Below, one piece after another: positions 4,963 through 6,091 of a stretch of 6,091 nucleotides of DNA (the first letter of the stretch is position 1; each line of letters begins with the position of its first letter). The notes beneath the pieces were generated by a model. The model was not told the origin of the DNA and searched no databases. It saw only the letters and a list, made by a program, of their open reading frames with translations. This DNA is from Saprospiraceae bacterium (GTDB taxonomy: Bacteria > Bacteroidota > Bacteroidia > Chitinophagales > Saprospiraceae), in NCBI GenBank assembly GCA_020630355.1, contig JAHDBO010000129.1:1-6091 (forward strand). Reading direction: 5' to 3'. A program made the position numbers and the translations under genes.

Positions 4963-6009
4963 CTATTTGAATGAATTCAAACTCGTGCTTATACCTATGT
5001 GATTGGTTGCCCCTGCAATGTGATAATATGACCGCCCATAATCTATCCGAAACCGCTTGACCTTAAAGCCTGCCCCAAAAGAAAAACCTGCCAAACTCCG
5101 AACCCCATCAATAGATAATTCACCCCGTCTTTGCACATTGTACCCTAGGCGCAAACGCATATTTTCATTCTTACCAAACAAAAACTCCCCATTGAAGATG
5201 AAGTGCCGAAAGAAATTATCCAACCAAATTTGAGCATTGGTCCTGCCTTGGTTATTGCCTCCAATAATTAAAATATCCTCTTCTGAGTTTGGGTCATCGT
5301 ATAAGATATTCCAACGATTGAGATGATGGTATATAATAGAAAACCGAAACGGCAAACGGTCCAATTGCTTTGATAAACCTATTTGCGCTTCAAAGGGAAT
5401 GGGAGAACGCTCCGCTTCGTAAGTGCTTATCTGAGCACCAATATTTTTCACTACCAGCGACAATTGTAGCTTGGACGTCTCATTTTTGTAATTAGCGGCC
5501 AAATCCAAGCCCATTCCATAAGAAGCATAACTTTCTAGATTGGAAAATATATTTTTGAAATTAGCGCCCACCCATAAACGTTCGCTGAGCTGCTTGGATA
5601 CGCCTAGTACCAATGCGTATTCGGCAGCTTCAAATTCGTTCGTAAAAACACCTGCCTCGTCCGTCCCTTGGAATGTCCCATAATCCACAAATTGCAATCC
5701 TGCATGAAAAGTCAAATCCTTTGCCTCCCAGTGATGTCCGTAGCCTACATAACCCGTCCAAATCCCCGTTCCCGAAAACAAGAATTGAGAATTGACCGTC
5801 AATTGCCGGTGCATTTTTTCGTTGAGGTTGGCCGGATTGGCATAAGCCAGATTGACATCATCGTCCGATACCGTAATCAGATTCCCCCCTAGGGCCGTAA
5901 TTCTAGCGGAGTTGGATAAATTTAAAAATTCATAGACTTGGTCGCCTCCTATCTGAGCAGAGACCAGTAGAGAAAAGCTCATTAAAATGATTCCAATCAT
6001 CCATTTCAT
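4963..6009 (-). CDS. porQ: Type IX secretion system outer-membrane protein PorQ
   Basis: PorQ is an outer-membrane beta-barrel protein related to PorV. In Porphyromonas it belongs to the type IX cell-surface attachment complex with PorU, PorV and PorZ, and it anchors PorZ. The 348-residue length is typical. A signal peptide (1-18, ending VSA) is followed by the hallmark opening GGDQVYEFLNLSNSARITAL (21-40) and GGNLITVSDDDVNLAYANPA (41-60). Alternating amphipathic strands follow, and the C-terminus FGAGFKVKRFRIDYGRSYYH (311-330), AGATNHIGIS (332-341) is characteristic of the family. ATG 6009 opens a proper signal peptide and is preceded by GGAG at a very short 2-nt spacing. No other secretion genes are visible, which is usual because these genes are scattered. 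It probably starts its own transcript. The 82 bp to the right edge hold no gene. Confidence 0.92.
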   Translation of the reverse strand: MKWMIGIILMSFSLLVSAQIGGDQVYEFLNLSNSARITALGGNLITVSDDDVNLAYANPANLNEKMHRQLTVNSQFLFSGTGIWTGYVGYGHHWEAKDLTFHAGLQFVDYGTFQGTDEAGVFTNEFEAAEYALVLGVSKQLSERLWVGANFKNIFSNLESYASYGMGLDLAANYKNETSKLQLSLVVKNIGAQISTYEAERSPIPFEAQIGLSKQLDRLPFRFSIIYHHLNRWNILYDDPNSEEDILIIGGNNQGRTNAQIWLDNFFRHFIFNGEFLFGKNENMRLRLGYNVQRRGELSIDGVRSLAGFSFGAGFKVKRFRIDYGRSYYHIAGATNHIGISTSLNSFK

Positions 6010-6033
6010 AGCTCCAAATTACCGTTTTTTCCG

Positions 6034-6047
6034 ATACTAAGTAGTAT
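6034..6047. promoter_or_regulatory. 14-bp palindrome upstream of porQ
   Basis: ATACTA (6034-6039) and TAGTAT (6042-6047) are perfect inverted arms around AG, 25 bp before the porQ start. On the minus strand the nearest -7-like sequence is TATTTATG (6057-6050, one mismatch), with no TTG at -33. The palindrome would therefore sit at the start of transcription if that weak promoter is used. Nothing else is seen between 6010 and 6091. Confidence 0.3.
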
Positions 6048-6091
6048 GACATAAATAGGCTACCATTTATTTGGTGTGAGTTTTTTATCCA

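Noticed and set aside
4966..4981. Inverted repeat TTTGAAT-GA-ATTCAAA at the 3' end of porQ
   Set aside because: It encodes the last residues of PorQ, the 2-nt loop is too tight for a good RNA hairpin, and only a short T4 run follows after the stop codon.
3350..5892. Plus-strand frames at 3350-3607, 4171-4434 and 5668-5892
   Set aside because: They are antisense shadows of the DUF1415, recO and porQ genes, with low-complexity or motif-free translations.

Overview
The window looks like an ordinary chromosomal stretch from a member of the Bacteroidota. It carries a PorQ homologue, a protein of the type IX secretion system known only from that phylum. Several intergenic regions hold good matches to the Bacteroidota promoter consensus (-33 TTG/TTTG, about 20 bp, -7 TAnnTTTG). 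The DNA is AT-rich and Shine-Dalgarno sequences are weak or absent, which also fits. No genus can be assigned from the sequence alone. No mobile element, CRISPR array, tRNA or rRNA was seen.

Layout, left to right. Positions 1-31 are the end of a 7-bp tandem repeat that runs off the left edge. It is followed by a strong intrinsic terminator (34-71) for the minus-strand gene next to it. 100-1737 (-) encodes a full-length SulP/SLC26-type anion transporter with a C-terminal STAS domain. A 263-bp divergent region (1738-2000) separates it from a TetR-family regulator at 2037-2717 (+). The first TTG of that open frame (2001) lies inside the regulator's own -7 promoter element, so ATG 2037 is the credible start. 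Converging on the regulator with a 3-bp gap is a small predicted lipoprotein of unknown function (2721-3191, -).

The right half is a minus-strand cluster read from right to left: porQ (4963-6009), a small two-helix membrane protein (4675-4854), recO (3894-4616) and a DUF1415 protein (3344-3880) whose TTG start lies 13 bp after the recO stop. recO has a plausible promoter of its own in the 58-bp gap before it. recO and the DUF1415 gene therefore probably form a two-gene unit, and porQ a separate one.

The most interesting non-coding part is the SulP/TetR divergent region. It is packed with dyad symmetry: a perfect 34-bp palindrome and two hairpins that would all lie in a roughly 155-nt SulP leader, a 7-bp-arm inverted repeat over the candidate SulP -33 box, and a 7-bp-arm inverted repeat just upstream of the TetR -7 box. 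The simplest model is a TetR regulator that controls itself and possibly the divergent transporter, with added RNA-level control in the transporter leader. This is inference. Nothing in the window amounts to a clearly novel multi-gene system.
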